From Chloroflexota bacterium (lineage in GTDB: Bacteria; Chloroflexota; Dehalococcoidia; SM23-28-2; RBG-16-64-32), in contig VBEI01000111.1 in NCBI GenBank assembly GCA_005882715.1, positions 526 through 12,654 on the forward strand: 12,129 bases of DNA, read 5' to 3'. A program made the translations under genes and the position numbers. Positions 1 through 6,938 of this stretch are shown piece by piece. Below the pieces are notes generated by a model that made no database searches, was not told the origin of the DNA, and saw nothing but the letters and a program-made list of their open reading frames with translations. Each line of letters begins with the position of its first letter. Within the stretch, counting starts at the first letter, position 1.

Positions 1-234
1 GACGATGACCTGGGGCAAGAAATTGAGGAGGATCTTCTGGAAGGCCTCCAGCGGCGCATGGATGAAGGACTGTCAGATGAGGAACGGCAGGAGATCGTGC
101 GTTTGCTCGTCGGGCGCATCGTCGTGAACACCGAGAAGGTTGAGAACGGCAGGAAACGCGCGACGATCGTAATCGACTATCGTTTTCCGACTGTAGCAGC
201 GACTCGCACGGGCATGGATTCATGGCCGACATGA
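1..234 (+). CDS. Large serine recombinase, C-terminal end only (partial)
   Basis: This is the 3' end of a gene entering from the left: 77 codons in frame 1, ending in TGA at 232-234. The visible part is rich in charged residues, with a helical stretch (LDEGL-like, here MDEGLSDEERQEIVRLLVGR) followed by IVVNTEKVENGRKRATIVI and DYRFP. This is the usual tail of phage- or ICE-type large serine recombinases: the end of the coiled-coil region, then a final beta-strand pair ending in YRFP. The catalytic serine domain and zinc ribbon lie outside the window. These enzymes integrate and excise mobile elements at short att sites. The last nine or so codons (from about 205) lie on DNA that also reads, on the other strand, as the MNPCPC motif of comM. 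The element boundary therefore appears to fall inside the end of this gene. The family call is from recognition of the tail only. Confidence 0.75.
   Translation, partial: DDDLGQEIEEDLLEGLQRRMDEGLSDEERQEIVRLLVGRIVVNTEKVENGRKRATIVIDYRFPTVAATRTGMDSWPT
203..234. mobile_element. Junction of an inserted serine-recombinase element with comM (candidate att half-site)
   Basis: To the right of about 206 the minus strand reads as intact comM up to MNPCPC. To the left the plus strand reads as recombinase. The segment GGCATGGATTCATGGCC (211-227) is an imperfect palindrome, as expected for the core of a serine-recombinase attachment site. The exact crossover bases cannot be fixed without the uninserted allele or the other end of the element. 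The missing 3' part of comM should lie at the far left end of the element, outside this window. Confidence 0.6.
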
Positions 235-1267
235 GCATAGAGTTAGCCGGGAAGGTCACGTTTCCTTGTGCCCGACTGACGGTCACAAGCCTGTCCTCCA
301 GCGGCTGCCTGATCGACTCAAGCACCGAGTGCGCGAACTCGGGCAACTCATCGAGGAAGAGCACACCCCGGTGGCTAAGCGTAATTTCGCCCGGGCGCGG
401 CTGCCGGCCGCCGCCCACGAGTCCGGCGTGCGAGATGGTGTGATGAGGCGCCCGGAACGGCCGCCGTCGTATCAGAGGCGTGTCCGCGGGCAGCATCCCG
501 GCCACGCGGTATATCTTCGTGACCTCCAGGGACTCTTCCATCGTCATACCGGGCAGGATCGTGGGCGTCGCCCGCGCCAGCAGCGTCTTCCCTGCGCCTG
601 GCGGCCCGACCATCACCACATTGTGCCCACCCGCCGCTGCAACTTCGAGTGCTCGCTTCACATGCTCCTGGCCTCTGATGTGCTGGAAGTCGACGCCTTC
701 CGGCGCGTCGCCGGGAGGCAATGATTTGTACCCGTTATGCGCGAAGGGGGCGATCGGGTCGAGCGCCTGTAGATGCGCCGCCAGTCTGCCGAGCGATTCC
801 ACCGGCACGACGTCTAAGCCGTCCACCAATGACGCCTCGCGCGCGTCAGGCTCCGGTACGTACACGCTGTGAAACCCGCGCTCCCGCGCCAGCCCGACCA
901 TCGGCAGAATTCCTTGTGTGTGCCTGAGCCGCCCGTCAAGTGATAATTCGCCGAGGAACAGAGCGCGCTCCAACGTTTCCGGCACTTGCCCGGACGCCAT
1001 GAGTATGCCGACCGCTATCGGTAGATCGTAGGCGGGGCCTTCCTTCCGCAAGTCCGCGGGCGCAAGATTCACTGTGATTCGCTGGTTCGAGAAGCTGTAT
1101 CCCGAATTACGAATGGCCGCCCTGACCCGCTCCCTCGCTTCCTGTACCGGTTTCTCCGGCAGCCCCACTACGTTGAACGCCGTGAGCCCGTGGCTGATGT
1201 CGACCTCTACCTCGACTATCTCTCCGTCCAGGCCGATGACCGCGCAGCTGTTCGTCTTCGCCAACAT
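206..1267 (-). pseudogene. comM: YifB/ComM Mg-chelatase-like AAA+ ATPase, 3' part displaced by an inserted element
   Basis: ComM is a hexameric AAA+ helicase that promotes branch migration during natural transformation. Reading from ATG at 1267, codons 1-354 match the family: N-terminal LonB-like domain (MLAKTNSCAVIGLDG, then VVGLPEKPVQEARERVRAAI), Walker A GPPGAGKT at 221-228, Walker B GVLFLDELPEF at 301-311, and the conserved AMNPCPC at 348-354. The next residue should be Gly followed by a Tyr-rich stretch. Instead the frame runs into ESLLQSEN, which is antisense to the recombinase gene, and stays open to the window edge. About 150 C-terminal residues of a ~500-residue protein are missing, including the region expected to hold the arginine finger and sensor 2, so the product is probably inactive. 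The gene lies 69 bases downstream of rel on the same strand but has its own promoter-like sequence. No Shine-Dalgarno sequence is visible. Confidence 0.85.
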
Positions 1268-1277
1268 CGCTGCGGCG

Positions 1278-1307
1278 AATATAGATAGTATGTTCTACAT
1301 CTGTAAA
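1278..1307 (-). promoter_or_regulatory. Promoter-like sequence for comM, nearly leaderless
   Basis: On the minus strand a -35-like TTTACA (1302-1307, 5 of 6 to consensus) and a -10-like TATATT (1278-1283, 5 of 6) are separated by 18 bases. The expected transcription start is only a few bases before the comM ATG at 1267, which fits the absence of a ribosome binding site. This is pattern matching only. Confidence 0.5.
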
Positions 1308-1336
1308 GGGGCAGCTGGCACTGTTTTATCGAAGTG

Positions 1337-3532
1337 CTAGGCCCGCTTGCGCGCGCCCTCGACGCGCCGGCTCACCGAAACCACACCCCGAATACCCTCG
1401 AGCTTGGTTAGCAAGCGTGTAAGCTGCTCCACACCCGCCATTTCAAGAGTGACGTAGATCGTGATGTGCCCGTCGGCGCCACCTTCCGTGTGGACGCCCA
1501 CCATGTTGACTTTTTCTTCCGCGACCATCGTGCTGATGTCTCGCAGCAGGCCGACCCGGTCCCACGCATCAATGTGGACTGCCACAGGGTATAGCTGTCC
1601 TCTGCGTCCCCACTCAACATCGACGAGCCGCTCTTTTTCGTCCTCATTCAATAAGTTGCGGCAGTCCGCTCGATGGACGGAAACACCCTCGCCGCGCGTG
1701 ACGTAGCCCATGATCTTATCGCCGGGTACCGGATTACAGCAGCGGGCCAGTCGTGTCAGGAGGTCTCCCGTCCCCAGCACGCTAATGCTCGTCGTATAGG
1801 TTGATCGCGCCGGCGGGGCAATTTCTTCGACCGGTTCCGGTGTCTCCTCGACAAGGAGTGACGCCAGTTTCGTCGAGATGTGCTGCGCGCTGATTTCGCC
1901 ATACCCCACGCGCAGAAAGAAGTCCTCGAGGTCATCGAGCTTGAAGAGCTTAAGGACTTCTTGCTCCATGCCCCCAAGGCTCGCTCCCAGGCGTCGCAAC
2001 TCTTTCTCGACCATCTCCTTGCCGCGCGCGATGTTCTCCGCTCGCTCTTGACGCTTGAACCACTGACGAATCTTCTCCCGTGCGTGCGTGGTGCGAATGA
2101 ACCCGAGATTCGAGTTCATCCAGTCCCGCGAAGGCCCCTTCGATGACCTGCTCGTCAGCACCTCAATGACTTCGCCGTTCTTGAGCTGATAATTCAGCGA
2201 AACTAGCCGGCCATTCACCTTCGCCCCGACACAGTGGTGGCCTAGATCTGTGTGAATCCGGTAAGCGAAATCCAGCGGCGTGCTGCCGGTCGGTAGATCT
2301 TTGATCTCGCCCTTCGGCGTGAACACGAACACCTGGTCCTGAAAGATGTCCGTCTTCACTGCCTCCACCATGTCCTCCGGCTGCGCTATCTCCCGCTGCC
2401 AGTCGAGAAGCTGCCTCAACCATGCGAGCCGCTCCTCATGACGGAGGTCACGCTTCGAGCCTTCCTTGTAGCGCCAGTGTGCGGCGATACCATATTCCGC
2501 CGCGCGGTGCATCTCATACGTCCGGATCTGCACTTCCAGCGGCTGCGTGTTCAGCGCCATAACCGTCGTATGTAGCGACTGGTACATACTCTCCTTCGGG
2601 TTCGCGATGTAGTCATCGAACGACCCGGGTAGCGGCCGCCACAGCCCGTGGACCACGCCGAGAGCTGTGTAGCAATCGGTCACGGTCTCGACAAGGACGC
2701 GCACGGCCAGCAGATCGTATATCTCGTCGACGCTCTTCCCCTCTGCGGCGTACTTCTCCATCTTGCTGTGGATGCTATAGATGTGCTTCGCGCGCCCCTG
2801 GATCTCTGCCTGAATGCCGTGCTTCTTCAACTCCTCGCGTATGAAATCGGTAACCTGTGTGACGTACGTCTCTCGGACCCCCCGCTTGGCATCGATGAGA
2901 TCGGCGACGAACTTGTAGTCATCCGGCTGCAGGTACCGGAAAGACAGGTCTTCTAGCTGCCATTTGATGTCCCAGATGCCCAGCCGCGCCGCGAGGGGTG
3001 CATATATCTCCATAGTCTCCCGGGCGATCCGCCTCTGGTCATCGGGCTTTAGCGCCCACAACGTTTTCATGTTATGCAGGCGGTCGGCCAGCTTGATGAT
3101 GACGACGCGCAGGTCCTGCGCCATCGCCAGGAACATCTTGCGCAGGTTCTCTGCCTGGGTATGCGCCTCGCCGCTGCGCGCTTCCGCCGCCTGCCCGCCG
3201 ATTAGCCCGAGCTTCGTGACCCCCTCTACCATCACCGCGACTTCGGAGCCGAACCGCTTTGCGATCTCCTGATTCGTCACGCCGCAGTCCTCTTGAACGT
3301 CGTGGAGCAATGCGGCGGCGATTGTGCTCGCGTCGAGCTGGAGATTGGCAATCGTCTCTGCGGCGTGCAGCGGATGCGTGATTGCCGGGTCCCCGCTCTT
3401 GCGCAGCTGCCCGGCGTGCCGCTCGGCCGCAAACGCATACGCTTCCTGAACGAGATCCATGCCTTTCGGCGCGAGATAGGAAGCGACGCGGCTGAGGACG
3501 GCCTGCCCCAGCTCCTCAATCTTTACCGTCAT
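1337..3532 (-). CDS. rel: Bifunctional (p)ppGpp synthetase/hydrolase Rel (RelA/SpoT family)
   Basis: This cytosolic enzyme makes and degrades the stringent-response alarmone (p)ppGpp. At 731 residues it has the full family length. An HD hydrolase domain is visible with H53, H77-D78, E81-D82 and the LADRLHNM motif at 148-155, so hydrolysis should be active. The synthetase domain contains RAKHIYSIHSKM (247-258), YDLLAVRVLV (272-281) and LEVQIRT (332-338). The TGS domain spans about 399-460 (VFVFTPKGEIKDLPTGSTPLDFAYRIH region). A zinc-finger-like region has C598, C599, H620 and C624, and a C-terminal ACT domain covers about 650-725. Start ATG at 3532 is preceded by GAGGA about five bases upstream. 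It is divergent from hisS, pairing a starvation sensor with a tRNA-charging gene. The presence of both active domains suggests a single long Rel rather than a RelA/SpoT pair, although other copies outside the window cannot be excluded. Confidence 0.97.
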   Translation of the reverse strand: MTVKIEELGQAVLSRVASYLAPKGMDLVQEAYAFAAERHAGQLRKSGDPAITHPLHAAETIANLQLDASTIAAALLHDVQEDCGVTNQEIAKRFGSEVAVMVEGVTKLGLIGGQAAEARSGEAHTQAENLRKMFLAMAQDLRVVIIKLADRLHNMKTLWALKPDDQRRIARETMEIYAPLAARLGIWDIKWQLEDLSFRYLQPDDYKFVADLIDAKRGVRETYVTQVTDFIREELKKHGIQAEIQGRAKHIYSIHSKMEKYAAEGKSVDEIYDLLAVRVLVETVTDCYTALGVVHGLWRPLPGSFDDYIANPKESMYQSLHTTVMALNTQPLEVQIRTYEMHRAAEYGIAAHWRYKEGSKRDLRHEERLAWLRQLLDWQREIAQPEDMVEAVKTDIFQDQVFVFTPKGEIKDLPTGSTPLDFAYRIHTDLGHHCVGAKVNGRLVSLNYQLKNGEVIEVLTSRSSKGPSRDWMNSNLGFIRTTHAREKIRQWFKRQERAENIARGKEMVEKELRRLGASLGGMEQEVLKLFKLDDLEDFFLRVGYGEISAQHISTKLASLLVEETPEPVEEIAPPARSTYTTSISVLGTGDLLTRLARCCNPVPGDKIMGYVTRGEGVSVHRADCRNLLNEDEKERLVDVEWGRRGQLYPVAVHIDAWDRVGLLRDISTMVAEEKVNMVGVHTEGGADGHITIYVTLEMAGVEQLTRLLTKLEGIRGVVSVSRRVEGARKRA

Positions 3533-3632
3533 CGTCCTCTATCAAGTGTAGCACTGCCATCTCAATTCCACGAGGAATTACCGGTTTTGCGTGAGTTCGT
3601 GCCCTTCTAGTATCCTCTCCTCATCTACCTCC
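3533..3632. promoter_or_regulatory. Divergent promoter region between rel and hisS
   Basis: The 100-base gap must carry promoters for both genes. On the plus strand TAGTAT (3608-3613) is a -10-like box 19 bases before the hisS ATG, with only a weak TTTTGC as a -35 candidate; the leader would be about 12 bases with no Shine-Dalgarno sequence. On the minus strand TGC followed by TACACT (3545-3553) resembles an extended -10 for rel, but it is so close to the ATG that it would barely leave room for the GAGGA ribosome site. I see no T-box riboswitch features (long leader, specifier stem, antiterminator) before hisS. Confidence 0.35.
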
Positions 3633-4898
3633 ATGACAGCGCAGCACAAGGCCCCTCGCGGCACCCGCGATACCCTCCCCGAAGACCAGCCCTACTGGGA
3701 GTTCGTCCGGGAAGCGGCCTCTCGCACTTCCACCGCGTTCGGGTACGAATCCATCGAGACTCCAGTCTTCGAGGAGGCATCATTGTTCACTCGTGGCGTG
3801 GGCGAGGTGACCGACATCGTCCAGAAGGAGATGTACATCTTTAAGGACCGTGGCGGCCTCGATCTCGCCTTGCGTCCAGAAGGCACCGCGCCCGTCTGTC
3901 GCGCCTATCTCGAGCACGGCATGCACAACCTTCCCCAGCCCGTCCGCCTCTGGTACTGGACGCCCATTTTTCGCTACGACCGCCCACAAGCGGGACGCTA
4001 CCGCCAGCATCATCAGTTCGGCGCAGAAGCGATCGGGGAGGCCGCCTCTGCGGTGGATGCCGAGGTCATCGAGCTGCTATGGCGCCTCTACGAGGAGCTT
4101 GGGCTCACGAACCTGACGCTTCAGCTGAACTCTATCGGCGATAGTAAGTGCCGGCCCAAATATCTCGAAATCCTCCGCGACTACTATCGCGACAAGCTCG
4201 ACAACGTCTGCCTCGACTGTCGCGCCCGCTTCGACCGCAATCCCTTACGGCTGCTCGACTGCAAGCAGGAGCGCTGCCAGCCCATCATTGCGGGCGCGCC
4301 CCCGATCACGGACTACCTCTGCGAAGACTGCGCCGCCCACTTCAGCGAACTCAAAGCTTTGCTCGAAACAGCGCGCATCCCTTTCACCCTCAGCCCCCGC
4401 CTCGTACGCGGCCTCGACTACTACGCGCGGACGGTATTCGAAGTAACTCCGCCAGATGAAGGGGCGCAAAGCACCATCGGCGGCGGCGGTCGCTACGACG
4501 GCCTCATCGAGCTGCTCGGCGGCCGCCCGACGCCCGGCGTCGGCTTCGCCACCGGCATCGAGCGCATCATCCTGAAACTTCAGCGCCAGGGTGTGGCAGT
4601 TCCCCAGCGAGAGCGGCCTCAAGTCTACGTAGCCGTCCAGACACCCGCCGCCCGCGTCCCCGCGTTCCGCCTGGCCTCGGAGCTCCGCCGCGCAGGCATC
4701 TCTGCCATTTCGGCCGCTGGCGAGCGCTCCCTGAAGGCTCAGATGGGCCACGCAGATGCCATCGGCGCAACTTACGTCGCTATCCTTGGCGAGAGGGAGC
4801 TGGCCGAAAAAACCGTCACCCTGCGGCAACTCGCCGGCGGGGCGCAAGAAACGGTTCCCCTGACTGACGTTGTGTCGAGAATACGCCCGTCGCGCTAG
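3633..4898 (+). CDS. hisS: Histidyl-tRNA synthetase
   Basis: This class II aminoacyl-tRNA synthetase attaches histidine to tRNA(His). With the start at 3633 it has 421 residues, the usual length. The N-terminus APRGTRDTLPE is the family's typical opening, which is why I reject the upstream GTG at 3591 (its extra SSCPSSILSSSTS is not HisRS-like). Visible motifs are RPEGTAPVCRAY (81-92), motif 2 FRYDRPQAGRYRQHHQFG (113-130), the HisA motif RGLDYYARTVFEV (259-271), and motif 3 GGGGRYDG with GVGFATGIERI (283-312). An anticodon-binding domain follows from about 328. The insertion domain has six cysteines (C193, C196, C210, C215, C230, C233) in a spacing that could bind zinc. A hairpin follows the stop, then prfA begins 68 bases downstream. 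Confidence 0.97.
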   Translation: MTAQHKAPRGTRDTLPEDQPYWEFVREAASRTSTAFGYESIETPVFEEASLFTRGVGEVTDIVQKEMYIFKDRGGLDLALRPEGTAPVCRAYLEHGMHNLPQPVRLWYWTPIFRYDRPQAGRYRQHHQFGAEAIGEAASAVDAEVIELLWRLYEELGLTNLTLQLNSIGDSKCRPKYLEILRDYYRDKLDNVCLDCRARFDRNPLRLLDCKQERCQPIIAGAPPITDYLCEDCAAHFSELKALLETARIPFTLSPRLVRGLDYYARTVFEVTPPDEGAQSTIGGGGRYDGLIELLGGRPTPGVGFATGIERIILKLQRQGVAVPQRERPQVYVAVQTPAARVPAFRLASELRRAGISAISAAGERSLKAQMGHADAIGATYVAILGERELAEKTVTLRQLAGGAQETVPLTDVVSRIRPSR

Positions 4899-4903
4899 TA
4901 GCG

Positions 4904-4912
4904 TGATATAAT
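4904..4912 (+). promoter_or_regulatory. Extended -10 promoter element upstream of prfA
   Basis: TGATATAAT is a perfect extended -10 (TGn plus TATAAT at 4907-4912), just after the hisS stop. No good -35 is seen at 17 bases, which extended -10 promoters can do without. The predicted start, near 4919, lies before the hairpin at 4923-4940, so that hairpin would be in the prfA leader. Confidence 0.5.
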
Positions 4913-4922
4913 TCCCTCAGCA

Positions 4923-4940
4923 GGCCCCCTCTCGGGGGCC
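4923..4940 (+). terminator. GC-rich hairpin between hisS and prfA (terminator or attenuator-like)
   Basis: GGCCCCC (4923-4929), a TCTC loop and GGGGGCC (4934-4940) form a perfect 7-bp stem, followed by GTCTTTACG. The U-rich tail is short, so intrinsic termination may be partial. It could end hisS transcription. Because the TGATATAAT box is upstream of it, it could also act in the leader of prfA. Confidence 0.5.
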
Positions 4941-4966
4941 GTCTTTACGTCCGAGACACGAAAATT

Positions 4967-6037
4967 ATGTGGGAGAAGCTCGAAGAAATCGAACGACGCT
5001 ACCGCGAGCTCGAGGCGGAGATGGCACGCCCCGAGGTAGCCGCCGACTACGACCGCCTCCAGTCTCTCGCGCGCGAACATGCCTCGCTTCAGGAAGTCGT
5101 CGGAATCCTGAACGAATACCGGCACCTGCGCGAGTCACTCGACCAAGCGCGGGCCATCCTCGACGACGGCTCCGATCTCGAACTGGTCTCGCTAGCCCGC
5201 GACGAGGTTGAGCGCGATGAAGTAAGGCTGGACCTCCTCGAGGATAGACTGCAACGAGCCCTCGTTCCCACAGACCCGTTCGACGAGAAAGACGTCATCG
5301 TCGAAATCCGGGCGGCAGCCGGCGGTGACGAAGCGACACTGTTTGCCGGCGATCTCTTCCGCATGTACAGCCGCTACGCGGAGCGACGGCGCTGGGCGGT
5401 CGAGGTCCTCGACTCCAACCAAAGCGACCTCGGCGGCTTCAAGGAAATCGTCTTCGAGGTGCGCGGCCGCGGCGCCTACAGCCGCCTCAAGTACGAGAGT
5501 GGCGTCCACCGCGTCCAACGCGTGCCGGAGACGGAAGCCCAGGGCCGAATTCACACCTCTACTGCAACCGTCGCCGTTCTCCCGGAGGCGGACGAAGTCG
5601 ACGTCAACATCAACGAGAACGACCTCCGCATCGACATCTTCAATGCCGGCGGTCACGGCGGACAGAACGTCCAGAAGAACGCCACTGCCGTCCGCATCAC
5701 CCATATGCCGACCGGTATCGTCGCCGTATGCCAGGACGAGCGCTCCCAGCTCAAGAACAAAAACAAAGCAATGGCAGTTCTCCGCGCTCGCATACTCGAC
5801 CGTGAGCAGAGCCGTCAGCGACAAGAGATCGATTCCAACCGGCGCGCCCAGGTGGGAAGCGGAGACCGGGCAGAGAAGGTGCGTACCTACAATTTCCCCC
5901 AGGACCGCATGACCGATCACCGCGCTGGCTATACACGTCACAGCCTGCCCTCTCTGCTTGACGGCGATATCGATGATGTGATCGACGCCCTAGCCGAACA
6001 GGAGCAGTCGCGCTTGTTGGAGGCGCAACTGGCGTGA
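4967..6037 (+). CDS. prfA: Peptide chain release factor 1 (RF1)
   Basis: RF1 recognises UAA and UAG stop codons in the ribosomal A site and triggers peptide release. The 356 residues match the family length. The N-terminal coiled-coil domain is followed by AAAGGDEATLFAGDLFRMY (116-134). The codon-recognition tripeptide is P187-E188-T189, in VPETEAQGRIHTSTATVAVLPE: the RF1-type PxT, not the RF2-type SPF. The catalytic GGQ is G231-G232-Q233, in the less common context GHGGQNVQKNATAVR. The C-terminal DRMTDHRAGYTRHSLPSLLDG is typical. ATG at 4967 gives the usual RF1 N-terminus; no clear Shine-Dalgarno sequence precedes it. Its stop overlaps the start of prmC, whose product methylates the GGQ glutamine. 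Confidence 0.97.
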   Translation: MWEKLEEIERRYRELEAEMARPEVAADYDRLQSLAREHASLQEVVGILNEYRHLRESLDQARAILDDGSDLELVSLARDEVERDEVRLDLLEDRLQRALVPTDPFDEKDVIVEIRAAAGGDEATLFAGDLFRMYSRYAERRRWAVEVLDSNQSDLGGFKEIVFEVRGRGAYSRLKYESGVHRVQRVPETEAQGRIHTSTATVAVLPEADEVDVNINENDLRIDIFNAGGHGGQNVQKNATAVRITHMPTGIVAVCQDERSQLKNKNKAMAVLRARILDREQSRQRQEIDSNRRAQVGSGDRAEKVRTYNFPQDRMTDHRAGYTRHSLPSLLDGDIDDVIDALAEQEQSRLLEAQLA

Positions 6038-6882
6038 ACGTCCTGGAGGCGCTACGCCAGGCCCGGCGCCTCCTCCCACCGGTGAGCGACGAGCCGGAGC
6101 TGGAGGCGGAACTCCTCCTTCGCCACTGCCTCGGCGTCGACCGCGCGAGTCTTTACCGCCTTCTCACTGCCGAACTCTCGGAGGAGGAACAGCTGCGCTT
6201 TCGCGAACTGGTCCGCCGCCGCCTCATTCATGAACCTACGGCCTACATCATAGGTCGCAAGGAGTTCTTCAGCCTCGACTTAGAGGTCACGCCCGAAGCT
6301 ATAATCCCGAGGCCGGAAACAGAGCTCCTCGTTGAACTCGCAATCGAAGTCGCGCAAGAGAACCCTTCCGCCCAGGCGCTCCGTGTAGCGGACGTCGGCA
6401 CCGGGTGTGGTGCAATCGCGGTCGCCCTCGCCATCGCCCTGCCGGAAGCAAAAATCGCTGCGGTCGATAGCTCGGCAGGGGCACTGGAGCTGGCTAAGCG
6501 CAACGCGCGTCGCCATAGTGTCGAAAGACGCATCCGATTCATCAGCGGCGATCTCCTGAAGACACTGAATGAGCGCGTAAACGTCATCGTGGCCAACCTG
6601 CCTTACGTGACAACCGCAGACTGGAAAGCGCTCCCGCCTGAGATCCGGGAACATGAGCCGCGCCTCGCCCTCGACGGCGGAGAGGATGGCCTCCGCGTGA
6701 TAGAACGCCTGCTCCAGCAAGCGCCCGGTCGCCTGACGCCTTCAGGAGTCCTGCTCACGGAGATCGGCCACAATCAAGGCCGGGCGGCCAAAGCGGCTGC
6801 GCGAACCGTCTTCGCGCGGGCTGCAGTCAAAATCGTGCCGGACTTGGCCGGTCGAGATCGGGTTCTCGCTGTTCGCATTTGA
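6034..6882 (+). CDS. prmC: Release factor glutamine N5-methyltransferase PrmC (HemK)
   Basis: PrmC uses S-adenosylmethionine to methylate the glutamine of the release-factor GGQ motif, raising termination efficiency. The product has 282 residues. An N-terminal helical substrate-binding domain is followed by the linker EPTAYIIGRKEFF (67-79), IIPRPETELLVELA (90-103), and the SAM-binding loop ADVGTGCGAIAVALA (119-133). The catalytic motif is N188-L189-P190-Y191. This is NLPY rather than the commoner NPPY; I regard it as a natural variant, since Asn, Pro and Tyr are kept. The GTG start at 6034 overlaps the prfA stop (GTGA), so translation is probably coupled. The prfA-prmC pair is a common conserved operon. 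Confidence 0.95.
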   Translation: MNVLEALRQARRLLPPVSDEPELEAELLLRHCLGVDRASLYRLLTAELSEEEQLRFRELVRRRLIHEPTAYIIGRKEFFSLDLEVTPEAIIPRPETELLVELAIEVAQENPSAQALRVADVGTGCGAIAVALAIALPEAKIAAVDSSAGALELAKRNARRHSVERRIRFISGDLLKTLNERVNVIVANLPYVTTADWKALPPEIREHEPRLALDGGEDGLRVIERLLQQAPGRLTPSGVLLTEIGHNQGRAAKAAARTVFARAAVKIVPDLAGRDRVLAVRI

Positions 6883-6903
6883 TTCCTGTATGCCACTAAC
6901 TGG

Positions 6904-6932
6904 TTGACCCGTCAGCGAACGGGTGTTCTACT
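6904..6932 (+). promoter_or_regulatory. Promoter-like sequence and hairpin before the radical SAM gene
   Basis: TTGACC (6904-6909) and TCTACT (6927-6932) are separated by 17 bases and would start transcription at or next to the ATG at 6939, giving a leaderless message. No ribosome site is visible, which fits. The same stretch contains a 6-bp inverted repeat, ACCCGT (6907-6912) and ACGGGT (6919-6924), which could be an operator or a weak end for prmC transcripts. Confidence 0.4.
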
Positions 6933-6938
6933 AACCTC

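Noticed and set aside
222..1340. Several plus-strand open frames of 68-152 residues
   Set aside because: They lie on the opposite strand of comM, which reads as a clear AAA+ protein over the same bases.
3591..3632. Upstream GTG start for hisS
   Set aside because: The added 14 residues are Ser-rich and unlike HisRS N-termini, and the codons overlap the likely -10 box.
4245..4847. A 200-residue minus-strand open frame opposite hisS
   Set aside because: Antisense to the conserved HisRS catalytic and anticodon-binding domains; no domain seen.
5192..5941. A 249-residue minus-strand open frame opposite prfA
   Set aside because: It is fully antisense to prfA, which has all RF1 motifs; its composition is that of a mirror frame.
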